A stretch of 27,560 nt of DNA from JBFKOL01 sp041628815. GTDB taxonomy: Bacteria; Bacteroidota; Bacteroidia; Chitinophagales; Saprospiraceae. The stretch lies in NCBI GenBank assembly GCA_041628815.1, contig JBFKOL010000018.1, positions 1 through 27,560 on the forward strand, in the 5' to 3' direction. A program made the translations under genes and the position numbers. Shown in pieces: positions 7,371 to 16,944 of the stretch. Every line of letters begins with the position of its first letter. Positions within the stretch are counted from its first letter, which is position 1. The notes under the pieces are model-generated. The model did not search any database, was not told the DNA's origin, and saw only the letters and a program-made list of their open reading frames with translations.

Positions 7371-10046
7371 GTGCGTCCTATTGCCGTGAATGCTCTGCGT
7401 TTCATATGGTTGGTTATCGGGCTTTTCGCTTGCGAGGGATTGGCATCACAAGACATGGACACTACTGCACTTCCGAGGCCAGATACGACGCTCTCCGCGG
7501 ATACTTTGCTTACAAAGCCATCTCCTGGGCGTTCGACTTTTGATCTTGATTCAGTTCTGATAGAGAGTACTTCCAGAACCCCCAGGCGCCCTGGGCGTCC
7601 CGCACAGAGTTCACAGGCAGGGGTTGTCTATGGTTCTGTTGATTCCAATTATATGGACATACGCAACAATACCGTCCATCTCATGGGGAAAGCTTACATA
7701 CGGTACGAAGATTTTGAAATAAGGGCAGACTATATCCAGTATAATTTTTCGACCAACGAGGTGGAAGCTTATTCCCGGGGAAAAATAGCAGACAGGCCTC
7801 TCTTCAAGACCAACGAGCAGGAGATCATAGCCGATCGAATCCGGTTCAATGTGGATACTCAGCAAGGAATTGTAGAAGGCGCAAGAGTCGTCCAGGACAA
7901 TATGTACATTCATGGTGCCGTCACCAAATTTGTCAAAGCTGCATCGGACAGCCTTCTGGTCGACGATGTCATATTCAACAAAAATGCCCTTATCACGACC
8001 TGTAATCACCCCGATCCTCATTGGGGTATCCGCACATCGAAACTCAAATTAATACCGGAGAAACTAGCTGTAATCGGGCCATTCAATATGGAGTTGGCAG
8101 GCCTTCCCACTCCATTGATGCTGCCTTTTGCCTTTGCACCGTTGTTCAACTTTGCACAAGGTACATCTGGACTCATATTTCCCCAGGACCCATTTTACAG
8201 CTCGCCAAATCTTGGCATTGGCATCAGGGGACTTGGTTACTATTTTCGCTTCAGCGACTATTTTGACCTCGGTTTGACGGCGGATGTTTACACAAGGGGA
8301 TCCTGGGGAATCAATGCCGCTTCAAACTACAGGAAGCGCTACAAGTACAACGGTTCGATGAATATTGGATTTTCGAGGCAGATCACAGAAGTGCAAGGAC
8401 AAATATTGCCCAATGTACAGAACTCCTATTCCATTAACCTGACCCACAACCAGGATGCCAAAGCACATCCCTACAGAAGGATAGGAGGAAATCTTCGCTT
8501 TACTGTCAACGACTTTGACCGCAGAAATTTTACCGACGCCGAATCTCAACTCAATTCACAGATCAATTCCAACTTTTCCTATCAATACCGGCTGTCCAAA
8601 GCGTTGAGCTTTTCTTCAGGCATTTCGCATTCTCAAAACACGCTGAATCGCAGCATCAGTTTTACCGTACCCACTTTACAGCTAAGGTTAAACAGGGTTT
8701 TTCCGTTCAAGAAGCCAGGAGGATCGTCCAAGGAGAAGTGGTATGAAAAAATAAATTTACAATACAACGGTCAATTTCAGAATTCTGTAAATACCGTAGA
8801 TACATTGTTGTTCACATCGCAGACACTTGATCTTTTCAGGGCCGGAGTGACTCACGAAGTTTCCGCAGGAGCATCTTACAACCTGCTAAGGCATTTCAAT
8901 TTTAATACGAGCATCGACTACGATGAGTTTTGGTATTTGCAGACTTACGAGGAAACAGCGGATACTGCATTTATTCGACAGGATTTTAAACCCTACCGGG
9001 ATATTGCTGTTACAGGGGGGCTTACAACCAACCTTTTTGGTACCATTCTTTTCAAAAAGGGATTAATTCGGGGCCTGAGACACGAAATATCTCCTTCGGT
9101 TGCACTGAGTTATTCACCTGCAACAGACCGTTATTTGAAGTTTTATGATCCCGATCCGGACAATCCCGACAACGAGGAGGAAAGTTACAATCCTTTTACA
9201 GCGGAAAGCGGGGAGCGCCTGTTCAGAAATACCAGGCTCGATGTCGGCGGCGCATCCATTACCTATGGGTTGAGAAATCGTCTTCGTGGGAAATACTGGT
9301 CCAAGAAAGACAGCACAGAGAAAAAATTCGAAATGCTCAATGCCAACTTCTCTGGCAGTTACAATTTTAATGCAGACTCTCTGAAATTCAGCCCGATCTC
9401 ATTTTCTGCTACATCTCGAATACTTGGAGGAATGACGACATTGCAGCTGAGTGGATCGCTGGATGCCTATGCCACGGATGCCAGTGGCAGGCGTATTAAC
9501 CAATCGTTGTGGTCTAAAGAGAAAAAATTGCTGCGCCTTGTGAGCCTGACCGGCTCGATCAACACTTCCCTCACCTTGAGCCAGATCAGGGACATTTTGC
9601 AGGGCAAATCGACTTTCTCGGGAGGTCAGGGCAGCCGTTCCTACGGCCGCAGCACATCATCTTCCAGGAAGACCGAGTACCCCGAGTTGTTTTCGTGGTT
9701 TGAAGGTGTCCGGATAGATTACAACTACCGCTTTACCATTCGAGAATTGTCTGGCAAGAAAGAATTTCAAACTTCGGCCAATAGCATACGTCTCACGATA
9801 CGCAATATTCCTCTTTCCCAGAAGTGGGGAGTCGGCGTCGGTAACCTCAGCTATGACTTCAGCAGTAAGCGATGGGTATATCCCAGTTACAATATTACGA
9901 GGGACCTCCATTGCTGGGAGATGAATTTCAGTTGGCAGCCGGCCCTCGATACCTTCAGTTTTTTCATTGGCGTTTCGGCGCGACCATTTGGTGACTTTAT
10001 CAAATATCAGACTGGTCGCACTCGATTCGATGCTTCTTTCAGGTGA
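7371..10046 (+). CDS. lptD: LPS assembly outer-membrane protein LptD (OstA domain)
   Basis: An 891-residue protein with a signal sequence (hydrophobic core about 9-21), a Pro/Ser-rich linker (30-82), an OstA/LptA-like jellyroll (about 84-205, including GKAYIRYEDFEIRADYIQY) and a large C-terminal barrel (about 215-890) rich in aromatic-ended strands. A single Cys in the TTCNHPDPHW motif (C211) matches the start of the LptD core. LptD inserts lipopolysaccharide into the outer leaflet with LptE. The only in-frame starts are GTG (7371 or 7386). An ATG at 7360 has good context but is out of frame and stops after nine codons at TGA 7387-7389. The gene ends 18 bases before the convergent protease gene. 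Confidence 0.9.
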   Translation: MRPIAVNALRFIWLVIGLFACEGLASQDMDTTALPRPDTTLSADTLLTKPSPGRSTFDLDSVLIESTSRTPRRPGRPAQSSQAGVVYGSVDSNYMDIRNNTVHLMGKAYIRYEDFEIRADYIQYNFSTNEVEAYSRGKIADRPLFKTNEQEIIADRIRFNVDTQQGIVEGARVVQDNMYIHGAVTKFVKAASDSLLVDDVIFNKNALITTCNHPDPHWGIRTSKLKLIPEKLAVIGPFNMELAGLPTPLMLPFAFAPLFNFAQGTSGLIFPQDPFYSSPNLGIGIRGLGYYFRFSDYFDLGLTADVYTRGSWGINAASNYRKRYKYNGSMNIGFSRQITEVQGQILPNVQNSYSINLTHNQDAKAHPYRRIGGNLRFTVNDFDRRNFTDAESQLNSQINSNFSYQYRLSKALSFSSGISHSQNTLNRSISFTVPTLQLRLNRVFPFKKPGGSSKEKWYEKINLQYNGQFQNSVNTVDTLLFTSQTLDLFRAGVTHEVSAGASYNLLRHFNFNTSIDYDEFWYLQTYEETADTAFIRQDFKPYRDIAVTGGLTTNLFGTILFKKGLIRGLRHEISPSVALSYSPATDRYLKFYDPDPDNPDNEEESYNPFTAESGERLFRNTRLDVGGASITYGLRNRLRGKYWSKKDSTEKKFEMLNANFSGSYNFNADSLKFSPISFSATSRILGGMTTLQLSGSLDAYATDASGRRINQSLWSKEKKLLRLVSLTGSINTSLTLSQIRDILQGKSTFSGGQGSRSYGRSTSSSRKTEYPELFSWFEGVRIDYNYRFTIRELSGKKEFQTSANSIRLTIRNIPLSQKWGVGVGNLSYDFSSKRWVYPSYNITRDLHCWEMNFSWQPALDTFSFFIGVSARPFGDFIKYQTGRTRFDASFR

Positions 10047-10064
10047 TGCCGGAGAAACTGTTTG

Positions 10065-11258
10065 TCATGGCACAAATACTTTGCGTGCAAAAGACCTTTC
10101 ACCATAGTGCAGCACGACGATGTAAATTCCTTGAACGAGACCTTCGATGGTATGTCTGGCTTCTTCGTTATGAGGATCGTGCCGGATTTTTCGGCCAGAC
10201 ATATCGAATAGCGCTAGGTCATAACTGCTTCCCGTCAGTGGCCTGATGGAAATATCGAAAGAACCATCCCTCGTGACTATTTGTGCCACCTTCAGCGGAT
10301 TGTCCGGGATTACAGAATTGGTGTTACAAATCCTCGAAGCTACCAATTCGTAGCGGTATGTAAAGAGCGCGTTCATCATTCTTTCGGCCTGCCCCCTAGT
10401 GAAATAATGCATGCAAGCATCATCCCTGAAATTCAGAAAATTAGAAGCCATGTCAAAGCTGCCGCAGGATTGTGCTCCATCTACGGATTCACACCCAAAA
10501 TAAGGACCGGATTGAAAGGGTGTATCGGCGATGAAGTCATCATCCGTATTACAACCTAGATCGCTTCCAAAAAGGTGTTGTACGTTAAAGAAATGGGCAA
10601 CTTCATGAGTGAGTGTTCTGCCCCTGTTAAAAGGTCCAGGCGCATTTTCGTCCCTGCCGAAGGCGTCATAGCGTATCACGATTCCTTCCTCACCAGCAGG
10701 GTGATCTTCTCCGATGGGAAAGGTAGCATCGCCGAGAAAGTCACTGCGATCTCCGACCCAGATGTTCAGGTATGACGAGACGTCCCATGCGCTGGAACCG
10801 CCAAGGTCGGAGTGTTTGATCCTCCTTCGACCTTCTGTACTTAGCAAACTTCCAATGTCGTCACGGTCGGTTTGAACACGCACGATGCCGCTTGTCGGTT
10901 GACCGTTAGGATCCATGGAGGCAAGGCAAAAACTGATACCCGGATTACCCACATTTTTTTCAAATCGAGCGGGTACCATGTCGAGATCCTCGTTGCGCAT
11001 ATTGTAATCCTCATTCAATACCTCGATTTGGGAAAGGATCAGCTCATCCGATAAGTTTTCTTGCGGAGAATTCCATACGATATGAACGACCACAGGAACA
11101 AAAACAGTCGATCTCGGATGAGAAAGATCCCGCTTGGGAGAGGTGTCAACAGTCATCGTCGGAGCCAGGGTGCCACAACGGGGGATAGTTTGAGCCGTCA
11201 CAGTCAGGGAGGCCAGGAAAAAAAGAATCGACACACAGATTTTCAGCGTCGCAGTCAA
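10065..11258 (-). CDS. Secreted M43 (pappalysin-like) zinc metalloprotease with T9SS sorting domain
   Basis: A 397-residue preproprotein. No in-frame ATG precedes the signal peptide; TTG at 11256-11258 is the best start and gives a good signal sequence (hydrophobic core about 7-20, cleavage near TAQ). The catalytic motif HEVAHFFNVQH (218-228) has the three zinc-binding His residues and the catalytic Glu of family M43. Cys residues around it (C236, C256, C265, C282) fit the disulfides of this family. The usual Met-turn NYMDY is NFLNF here (L275). The C-terminal 75 or so residues, including LALFDMSGRKI and LVQGIYIVVL, form a type A T9SS sorting domain, so the protein should cross the outer membrane and be released or anchored at the surface. 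Substrate is unknown. Confidence 0.92.
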   Translation of the reverse strand: MTATLKICVSILFFLASLTVTAQTIPRCGTLAPTMTVDTSPKRDLSHPRSTVFVPVVVHIVWNSPQENLSDELILSQIEVLNEDYNMRNEDLDMVPARFEKNVGNPGISFCLASMDPNGQPTSGIVRVQTDRDDIGSLLSTEGRRRIKHSDLGGSSAWDVSSYLNIWVGDRSDFLGDATFPIGEDHPAGEEGIVIRYDAFGRDENAPGPFNRGRTLTHEVAHFFNVQHLFGSDLGCNTDDDFIADTPFQSGPYFGCESVDGAQSCGSFDMASNFLNFRDDACMHYFTRGQAERMMNALFTYRYELVASRICNTNSVIPDNPLKVAQIVTRDGSFDISIRPLTGSSYDLALFDMSGRKIRHDPHNEEARHTIEGLVQGIYIVVLHYGERSFARKVFVP

Positions 11259-11401
11259 TAGGGTCGAATTTGTTTCAATTTATTGAATTCTGAAGACTCG
11301 TCCAAAAGGGACTCCGTCGAGGGATTGGAAGGTAAGCAAGAAAAGATGAGGATATTCTCTTATATATGAAAAATCACTCATATTTGTCGTTAAAACCAGC
11401 C

Positions 11402-12196
11402 ATGAGACAGTACCTCGATTTATTGGAACACATCCTGAACCAGGGTGAGGAGAAATCCGATCGGACCGGTACGGGAACTCTCAGCTGTTTTGGCTACCAG
11501 ATGCGTTTTGATCTGCAAAAGGGGTTTCCTCTTCTGACCACAAAGAAACTTCATCTCAGATCGATCATTCACGAACTGCTCTGGTTCATTAAAGGTGATA
11601 CCAACGTAGGTTATCTGCAGGAGAATAAAGTTAGGATTTGGGATGAGTGGGCCGATGAAAATGGTGATCTGGGTCCCGTTTATGGAAAACAATGGAGACG
11701 TTGGGAAAGCCCTGACGGACGTGTTATTGATCAGTTGCAACAAGTCATCGATATGATCCGCGAAAACCCGCAATCGAGACGTATGGTGGTCAGTGCCTGG
11801 AATGTCGGAGAACTGAAAGAAATGGCCCTTATGCCTTGTCACTGCTTGTTTCAGTTTTATGTTGTCAACGGCAGGTTGTCATGCCAACTCTACCAACGTT
11901 CTGCAGATACTTTTCTCGGAGTGCCATTCAATATCGCATCGTATGCCTTGCTCACGATGATGGTAGCCCAAGTAAGTGGTCTGGAGGCAGGAGAGTTCAT
12001 TCATGCTTTTGGAGATGTGCATCTTTACAAAGATCATTTGGAGCAAGCCAGTCTTCAATTGACCAGGGAACCAAGGTCGCTACCTACCATGAACATCAAC
12101 CCTGCGGTGAAAAATATCAACGACTTTAGTTATGATGATTTCACGCTGAAAGGATATAACCCGCACCCGCATATCAAGGCAAAGGTGTCGGTATGA
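11402..12196 (+). CDS. thyA: Thymidylate synthase
   Basis: It converts dUMP to dTMP using methylene-tetrahydrofolate, in the cytoplasm. Starting at ATG 11402 the protein has 264 residues, the same length as E. coli ThyA, and the key residues fall at the E. coli positions: nucleophile C146 in LMPCHCLFQFY, phosphate-binding R126/R127 in QSRRMVV, D169 in RSADTFLGVPFN, and N177. An upstream in-frame ATG (11366) would add 12 residues without similarity to the family, so I prefer 11402. No dihydrofolate reductase gene follows; the next gene begins the respiratory operon 122 bases later. The upstream M43 protease gene is divergent. Confidence 0.97.
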   Translation: MRQYLDLLEHILNQGEEKSDRTGTGTLSCFGYQMRFDLQKGFPLLTTKKLHLRSIIHELLWFIKGDTNVGYLQENKVRIWDEWADENGDLGPVYGKQWRRWESPDGRVIDQLQQVIDMIRENPQSRRMVVSAWNVGELKEMALMPCHCLFQFYVVNGRLSCQLYQRSADTFLGVPFNIASYALLTMMVAQVSGLEAGEFIHAFGDVHLYKDHLEQASLQLTREPRSLPTMNINPAVKNINDFSYDDFTLKGYNPHPHIKAKVSV

Positions 12197-12238
12197 TTAT
12201 TTGTACAAAGTCTGAATAAGAGCGAGCCATATCATATG

Positions 12239-12270
12239 TTGTAATAAATATATGTGGAAACTTATTTTTG
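12239..12270 (+). promoter_or_regulatory. Candidate promoter of the ACIII-oxidase operon
   Basis: TTG (12239-12241) and TATTTTTG (12263-12270), 21 bases apart, match the Bacteroidota pattern TTG-N17-23-TAnnTTTG. The -7 element lies 48 bases before the actA ATG. It is the only good match in front of the whole respiratory cluster. Confidence 0.55.
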
Positions 12271-12318
12271 CGGCAAATTTTATTTGTCGCACAAGGTATT
12301 TTACGTGAATACGAACCT

Positions 12319-13719
12319 ATGACACAGAATCAAAAGAGATTTGGCATCCTGCTGACACTGCTCTTCGCCTTCTCGGCGACCTTTGCCCAACCTTCAGTCG
12401 ATGCCGGTAAAACCGTCTTTCGAAATTACTGCGCCACCTGTCATGCCAAGGACATGAAAACGGATCTCACCGGGCCTGCCCTCGGGGGCACGGAAGAACG
12501 TTGGGCGGATTATCCCCGGGAAGACCTTTATGAGTGGATCCGCAATTCGCAAAAACTAATTGCGGCTGGGCATCCAAGGGCAACAGAGCTGTGGGATGAC
12601 TGGAAGCCGACGGTCATGACAGCATGGCCCAATTTAACTGATGAGGACATCGAGTCGGTTTTGCTTTACATCAACGACGTATACACAGCTGTTCCCACCG
12701 CAGCAGATGCGGGCACAGGTGCAGGTGTTGCGTCAGATACGGGTGCACATTATAACTGGCTGTACTACGTGTTGTTTGGCTTGCTCGTGGTACTTACCAT
12801 AATCCTTGCGAGAATCATTACGAGTCTTGACACGATTATCCGGGTCAGAGAAGGTTTGGACGTTGACAGGACACCTTTATTAAAGAAAGTCTTCAGCAAG
12901 CGCGTGGTTTCTTTCATGATATTTCTTTTGGTTCTGGTGGGCGGCTATACAACGGTGAGCAATGCCATCTCCCTGGGTCGTCAGCAAGGCTATGCACCTG
13001 ATCAGCCAATCAACTTCTCTCATACAACCCATGCCGGACTGCATCAGATCGATTGCCAATATTGTCACGACGGAGCACGCCGGTCCAAACACGCCGTCAT
13101 CCCAGCGGCCAATACATGTATGAACTGCCACTCAGCCATCAAAAACGGATCTCAATGGGGTACAGCCGAACTTACCAAGATCTATGCTTCTGTGGGCTAC
13201 GATCCAACCTCTAGCCAGTATATAGAAAATTACCAGGACCTTGCAGAGGACGAGATCGCGGAAATTTACAAAAAGTGGATTTCTGATACTTACATTGCCG
13301 ACAATGGCTTAAATGTCATGGATGAGAAGGGTCAGAGACTCGTTGAAGAACAATGGCAAGGCATCAAAGCTTCCCTGACCAATGCTCAGAAGGAAGAAAT
13401 ACCGGGTCCCATCGAGTGGATCCGCATCCATAATTTACCGGATCACGTGTATTTCAACCATAAACAGCACGTGGCGGTGGGTCAAATTGAATGCCAGACG
13501 TGTCACGGAACAGTGGAGGAGATGGATGTCGTACAGCAATACAGTCCCCTGAGCATGGGATGGTGCATCAATTGCCACCGCCAGACGGAAGTACAATTTG
13601 AAGGTAACGAATACTACACCAGCTACGAGAGGTACCACGAACAATTGGCAAACGGCGCCAAGGAAAAAATAACGGTAGAAGATATTGGCGGCCTCGAGTG
13701 TCAGAAATGTCATTATTAA
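12319..13719 (+). CDS. actA: Alternative complex III multiheme cytochrome subunit ActA, with N-terminal monoheme domain
   Basis: A 466-residue protein starting at ATG 12319 with a clean signal peptide (cleavage near TFAQ); an upstream TTG frame is not needed. It carries six CXXCH motifs: CATCH (38-42) in an N-terminal class I domain, then CQYCH (246), CMNCH (267), CQTCH (392), CINCH (416) and CQKCH (461), the last one residue from the C-terminus. The last five form the pentaheme core of ActA, which relays electrons from the ActB Fe-S clusters. Two transmembrane helices (about 147-168 and 196-213) lie between the N-terminal and pentaheme parts. A charged helical insertion of roughly 60 residues (about 300-363) separates the third and fourth heme sites. 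It is the first gene of the operon. Confidence 0.93.
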   Translation: MTQNQKRFGILLTLLFAFSATFAQPSVDAGKTVFRNYCATCHAKDMKTDLTGPALGGTEERWADYPREDLYEWIRNSQKLIAAGHPRATELWDDWKPTVMTAWPNLTDEDIESVLLYINDVYTAVPTAADAGTGAGVASDTGAHYNWLYYVLFGLLVVLTIILARIITSLDTIIRVREGLDVDRTPLLKKVFSKRVVSFMIFLLVLVGGYTTVSNAISLGRQQGYAPDQPINFSHTTHAGLHQIDCQYCHDGARRSKHAVIPAANTCMNCHSAIKNGSQWGTAELTKIYASVGYDPTSSQYIENYQDLAEDEIAEIYKKWISDTYIADNGLNVMDEKGQRLVEEQWQGIKASLTNAQKEEIPGPIEWIRIHNLPDHVYFNHKQHVAVGQIECQTCHGTVEEMDVVQQYSPLSMGWCINCHRQTEVQFEGNEYYTSYERYHEQLANGAKEKITVEDIGGLECQKCHY

Positions 13720-13740
13720 TTGAAAAGACAGACAGCAGAT

Positions 13741-16700
13741 ATGAATAAAGTAAAAGGGGGCATTTGGATTGGGGAAAAGGATCTCACGGGGGACCCTGAC
13801 TTCCTCAAGAGCGCCCAGGGCGAAATTCAGAACGAGTCCTTGATCGAAACTTTGTCAGAACAAGGGTCCATGGACCATGCCGGAGGATCGCGAAGGGATT
13901 TCCTGAAAATGATGGGTTTCGGCTTAGGCGCAGCCACCGTGGCAGCAGGATGTGATATTCCTGTCAAAAGGGCCATCCCATACGTAGTTAAACCGGATGA
14001 AATCGTTCCAGGCGTTGCATCATACTATGCGTCGTCATTCGTGGAAGGAGGAGATTATTGCGCAGTTTTGGTCAAAACCAGAGAGGGGAGACCCATTAAA
14101 ATCGAAGGGAATGACCTTTCCCCGGTTACAAAGGGAGGAACCTCAGCTCGTGCACAGGCGTCAGTTTTGAGTCTTTACGATGTCAATAGGCTGAAAGAAC
14201 CCAGTGTGGACGGTGACGTCGTCGGCTGGGATGTCCTCGATGACACCGTTCGGCAGGCCCTGACGTCATCCCGGGGTACGCGAATCGTGACCCATTCCGT
14301 CTTGAGCCCTACGACCAGGGCGATATTGGAAGGGATCCGGTCAAAATATCCCAACGTAGAAATTGTTACCTATGACCCTGTCTCTTCGGCGGCCATTCTT
14401 GAAGCGAATGAACGCAACTTCGGATTGAGGGTTATACCTGACTATCATTTCGACAAAGCCAAATTAATCGTGGGATTCAATGCTGATTTTCTCGGCACAT
14501 GGATTTCTCCGGTAGAATTTGCGCATCAATACGCCAAAGGCAGAAAGATCAATGACATTCATTCGGCGGATATGTCAAGGCATATACAGGTAGAGTGTCA
14601 CATGTCGCTGACAGGGTCCAACGCCGACAACCGCATATTGGTTAAACCATCAGAGCAGGGCCATGCCATTGTTTACCTTTATGGAAAGGTGACGGGTGTA
14701 GCTTCCGGTGCCAATGCATTGAGTGACGAAGCAAAGGCAGCCCTTGACAAGGTTGCTGAACAGCTCCTGGCCGCCAGGGGTACTTCGCTGGTCGTCAGCG
14801 GAAGCAACAACACGGCAGAACAGGTACTGGTCAACGCAATCAATAATGCATTGGGCAACTATGGCCAAACGCTTGGATTTGATCACGCTTCCCTCCAACG
14901 ACAGGGGGACGAACGCCATCTATCTGAATTGGTTTCGGACATTCAACAGGGATCCGTCGACGTTGTGATATTCCACAAGTGCAATCCCTTGTACGAATAC
15001 AGTGGTTTGGAGGGCCTTGCGGATGCAATAAGTGCTGTAAGCACCAAAATAGCAATGTCCTATGCACAGGATGAGACCTCTTCGCTCTGTGGCATCGTGG
15101 CACCCGTACACCATACCTTGGAAAGTTGGGGTGATGCGGAGCCAAAGGCAGGATTGCTCAGTCTCATTCAACCTGCCATCCATCCATTATTTAATACTCG
15201 TCAGGCGGAGACTTCTCTTTTGTCCTGGTCCGGTGATCTGCCATCAGGCGATCAGCCATACATGGAATATCTCAAAGCTCACTGGGAAGCCAACTATTTC
15301 GGACGCCAGTCTGATTTCCTTTCCTTTCAGACATTTTGGGATCGCACGTTGCACGATGGCGTGCTGAGCTATGACCCCGAACTAACCGTTGGTGATTTCA
15401 ATGGTGACATTTCAAGGGCCTTGTCAGAAATAACGAAACCATCGGGGGCTGAACTGGAAATTCAATTGGTTGAGCCAGTAACTGTAGGGAATGGGCAATA
15501 TGCCAACAATCCGTGGCTTCAGGAGATGCCCGACCCAGTATCAAGATGTGCATGGGGCAACTACCTCGCTGTACCCGTAGAGTTTGACGGAGTGCGCAGA
15601 TTCGTAGGCATGAACGACCTGAAAGACGGGGACCTCGTCGATTTGACGGTTGGCGATATCACCTATCGAGTCCCGGTGATCCAGCAATTTGGACAAATGA
15701 GGGGCACGGTGGCACTGTCATTGGGATATGGCAGAAGAAATGTAGGACTTGCAGGAAGAAATGTCGGTGTTGACGTCAACCCATCTGTAGGTTTTTCAGA
15801 CGGGCGAGCTCAATATATGGCTTCCAATGTTTCATTGACCAAAGCCAAAGGCAAGGAAAAGTGGTACAGCAGCGTCCAATATCATCATACAATGGGTGTC
15901 AAAGCACCAGATGCCAAAACAGGGGAGATGATCAATGCCGATGAAGCCGCTACTGTCTATGCCACTTACGGCATAGTGAAGCAAGGCTACCAGGGTTCAC
16001 TGGTCGATCGATCCATCATCAGGCACAGCCATGTCAATGACCTGGAACATGCCGTAGAAGAGTTGAAACACGAGCGCGAGCACCACGAAAGCCTGAACGC
16101 AGAGACCCTGTATCCCTACGATCAATACAAAGAAGAAAAATACAGCCAGGGGCATCACTGGGGTATGCATGTAGACCTGAATGCCTGTACGGGCTGTGGA
16201 GCGTGTACCATTGCCTGTATGGCGGAGAACAACGTGCCGGTAGTCGGAAAAGAGCGCGTGGCGAAGCACCAGGAAATGTCATGGCTCAGAATTGACAGGT
16301 ATTATTTCGGACCCGTAGAAAGTCCCAATGTTGTGTATCAACCGATGATGTGCCAGCATTGTGACAATGCGCCCTGCGAAAATGTTTGTCCGGTCAATGC
16401 CACCAACCACAGTTCGGAGGGGCTGAACCAGATGACATACAACCGGTGTATAGGAACCCGGTATTGTGCCAACAACTGTCCTTACAAGGTGAGACGGTTC
16501 AACTGGATGGATTACACGACTGCAGATATTTTCCCTGCCAACCAGATTTCACTGAACGGGGAAGAAGACGAGCTGCCATACGGTGCCGACAACCTCACCC
16601 GGATGGTGCTCAATCCTGATGTTACGGTACGCAGCCGAGGAGTTATAGAAAAATGCAGCTTCTGTATCCAGCGGATCCAGGAAGGTAAGTTGACCGCTAA

Positions 16701-16923
16701 AAATGAAGGTCGAAGGCTTCGCGATGCAGATGTCCGCACGGCATGCCAGACCGCATGTCCGACGGGTGCCATAACCTTCGGCGACCAAAATAATACGGAA
16801 GGGGAATTGCATAAAAAGTTTCAATCCCCGCTTAATATGATCGTTTTGGAAGAAACCAATGTAAGATCCTCGGTGCAGTATACGATGAAGGTGCACAACA
16901 GGGATGAAACATTGGAAGCATAA
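13741..16923 (+). CDS. actB: Alternative complex III subunit ActB (molybdopterin-like/Fe-S fusion)
   Basis: A 1060-residue periplasmic subunit starting at ATG 13741, 21 bases after actA. A Tat-type motif, SRRDFLKMMG (residues 50-59), is followed by a hydrophobic stretch ending AAGC (C71), a plausible lipobox; ActB lipidation is known in the Flavobacterium complex. The B1 part (about 75-760) is a molybdopterin-oxidoreductase-like domain that in ACIII carries no cofactor. The B2 part has fifteen Cys ligands: 816, 819, 822, 826, 871, 874, 879, 883, 903, 909, 913, 972, 975, 1002 and 1006. The CIGTRYCANNC motif has Thr906 where a fourth Cys would sit. That count gives three [4Fe-4S] clusters and one [3Fe-4S] cluster, as expected. 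It takes electrons from quinol oxidised at ActC. Confidence 0.96.
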   Translation: MNKVKGGIWIGEKDLTGDPDFLKSAQGEIQNESLIETLSEQGSMDHAGGSRRDFLKMMGFGLGAATVAAGCDIPVKRAIPYVVKPDEIVPGVASYYASSFVEGGDYCAVLVKTREGRPIKIEGNDLSPVTKGGTSARAQASVLSLYDVNRLKEPSVDGDVVGWDVLDDTVRQALTSSRGTRIVTHSVLSPTTRAILEGIRSKYPNVEIVTYDPVSSAAILEANERNFGLRVIPDYHFDKAKLIVGFNADFLGTWISPVEFAHQYAKGRKINDIHSADMSRHIQVECHMSLTGSNADNRILVKPSEQGHAIVYLYGKVTGVASGANALSDEAKAALDKVAEQLLAARGTSLVVSGSNNTAEQVLVNAINNALGNYGQTLGFDHASLQRQGDERHLSELVSDIQQGSVDVVIFHKCNPLYEYSGLEGLADAISAVSTKIAMSYAQDETSSLCGIVAPVHHTLESWGDAEPKAGLLSLIQPAIHPLFNTRQAETSLLSWSGDLPSGDQPYMEYLKAHWEANYFGRQSDFLSFQTFWDRTLHDGVLSYDPELTVGDFNGDISRALSEITKPSGAELEIQLVEPVTVGNGQYANNPWLQEMPDPVSRCAWGNYLAVPVEFDGVRRFVGMNDLKDGDLVDLTVGDITYRVPVIQQFGQMRGTVALSLGYGRRNVGLAGRNVGVDVNPSVGFSDGRAQYMASNVSLTKAKGKEKWYSSVQYHHTMGVKAPDAKTGEMINADEAATVYATYGIVKQGYQGSLVDRSIIRHSHVNDLEHAVEELKHEREHHESLNAETLYPYDQYKEEKYSQGHHWGMHVDLNACTGCGACTIACMAENNVPVVGKERVAKHQEMSWLRIDRYYFGPVESPNVVYQPMMCQHCDNAPCENVCPVNATNHSSEGLNQMTYNRCIGTRYCANNCPYKVRRFNWMDYTTADIFPANQISLNGEEDELPYGADNLTRMVLNPDVTVRSRGVIEKCSFCIQRIQEGKLTAKNEGRRLRDADVRTACQTACPTGAITFGDQNNTEGELHKKFQSPLNMIVLEETNVRSSVQYTMKVHNRDETLEA

Positions 16924-16944
16924 TAATCACATAGACTTAGCTAA

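Noticed and set aside
11366..11401. A 12-residue N-terminal extension of thyA
   Set aside because: Starting at 11402 gives the 264-residue length and exact numbering of E. coli ThyA; the extension resembles nothing in the family.
12268..12318. A TTG-initiated extension of actA
   Set aside because: It would put 17 polar residues before a well-formed signal peptide and overlaps the -7 promoter element; ATG 12319 is a better start.
13741..16923. Possible active molybdenum enzyme from the molybdopterin-like half of ActB
   Set aside because: The gene order and the Fe-S ligand pattern identify it as ActB, whose molybdopterin-like domain is known to lack the cofactor; it is not an independent oxidoreductase.
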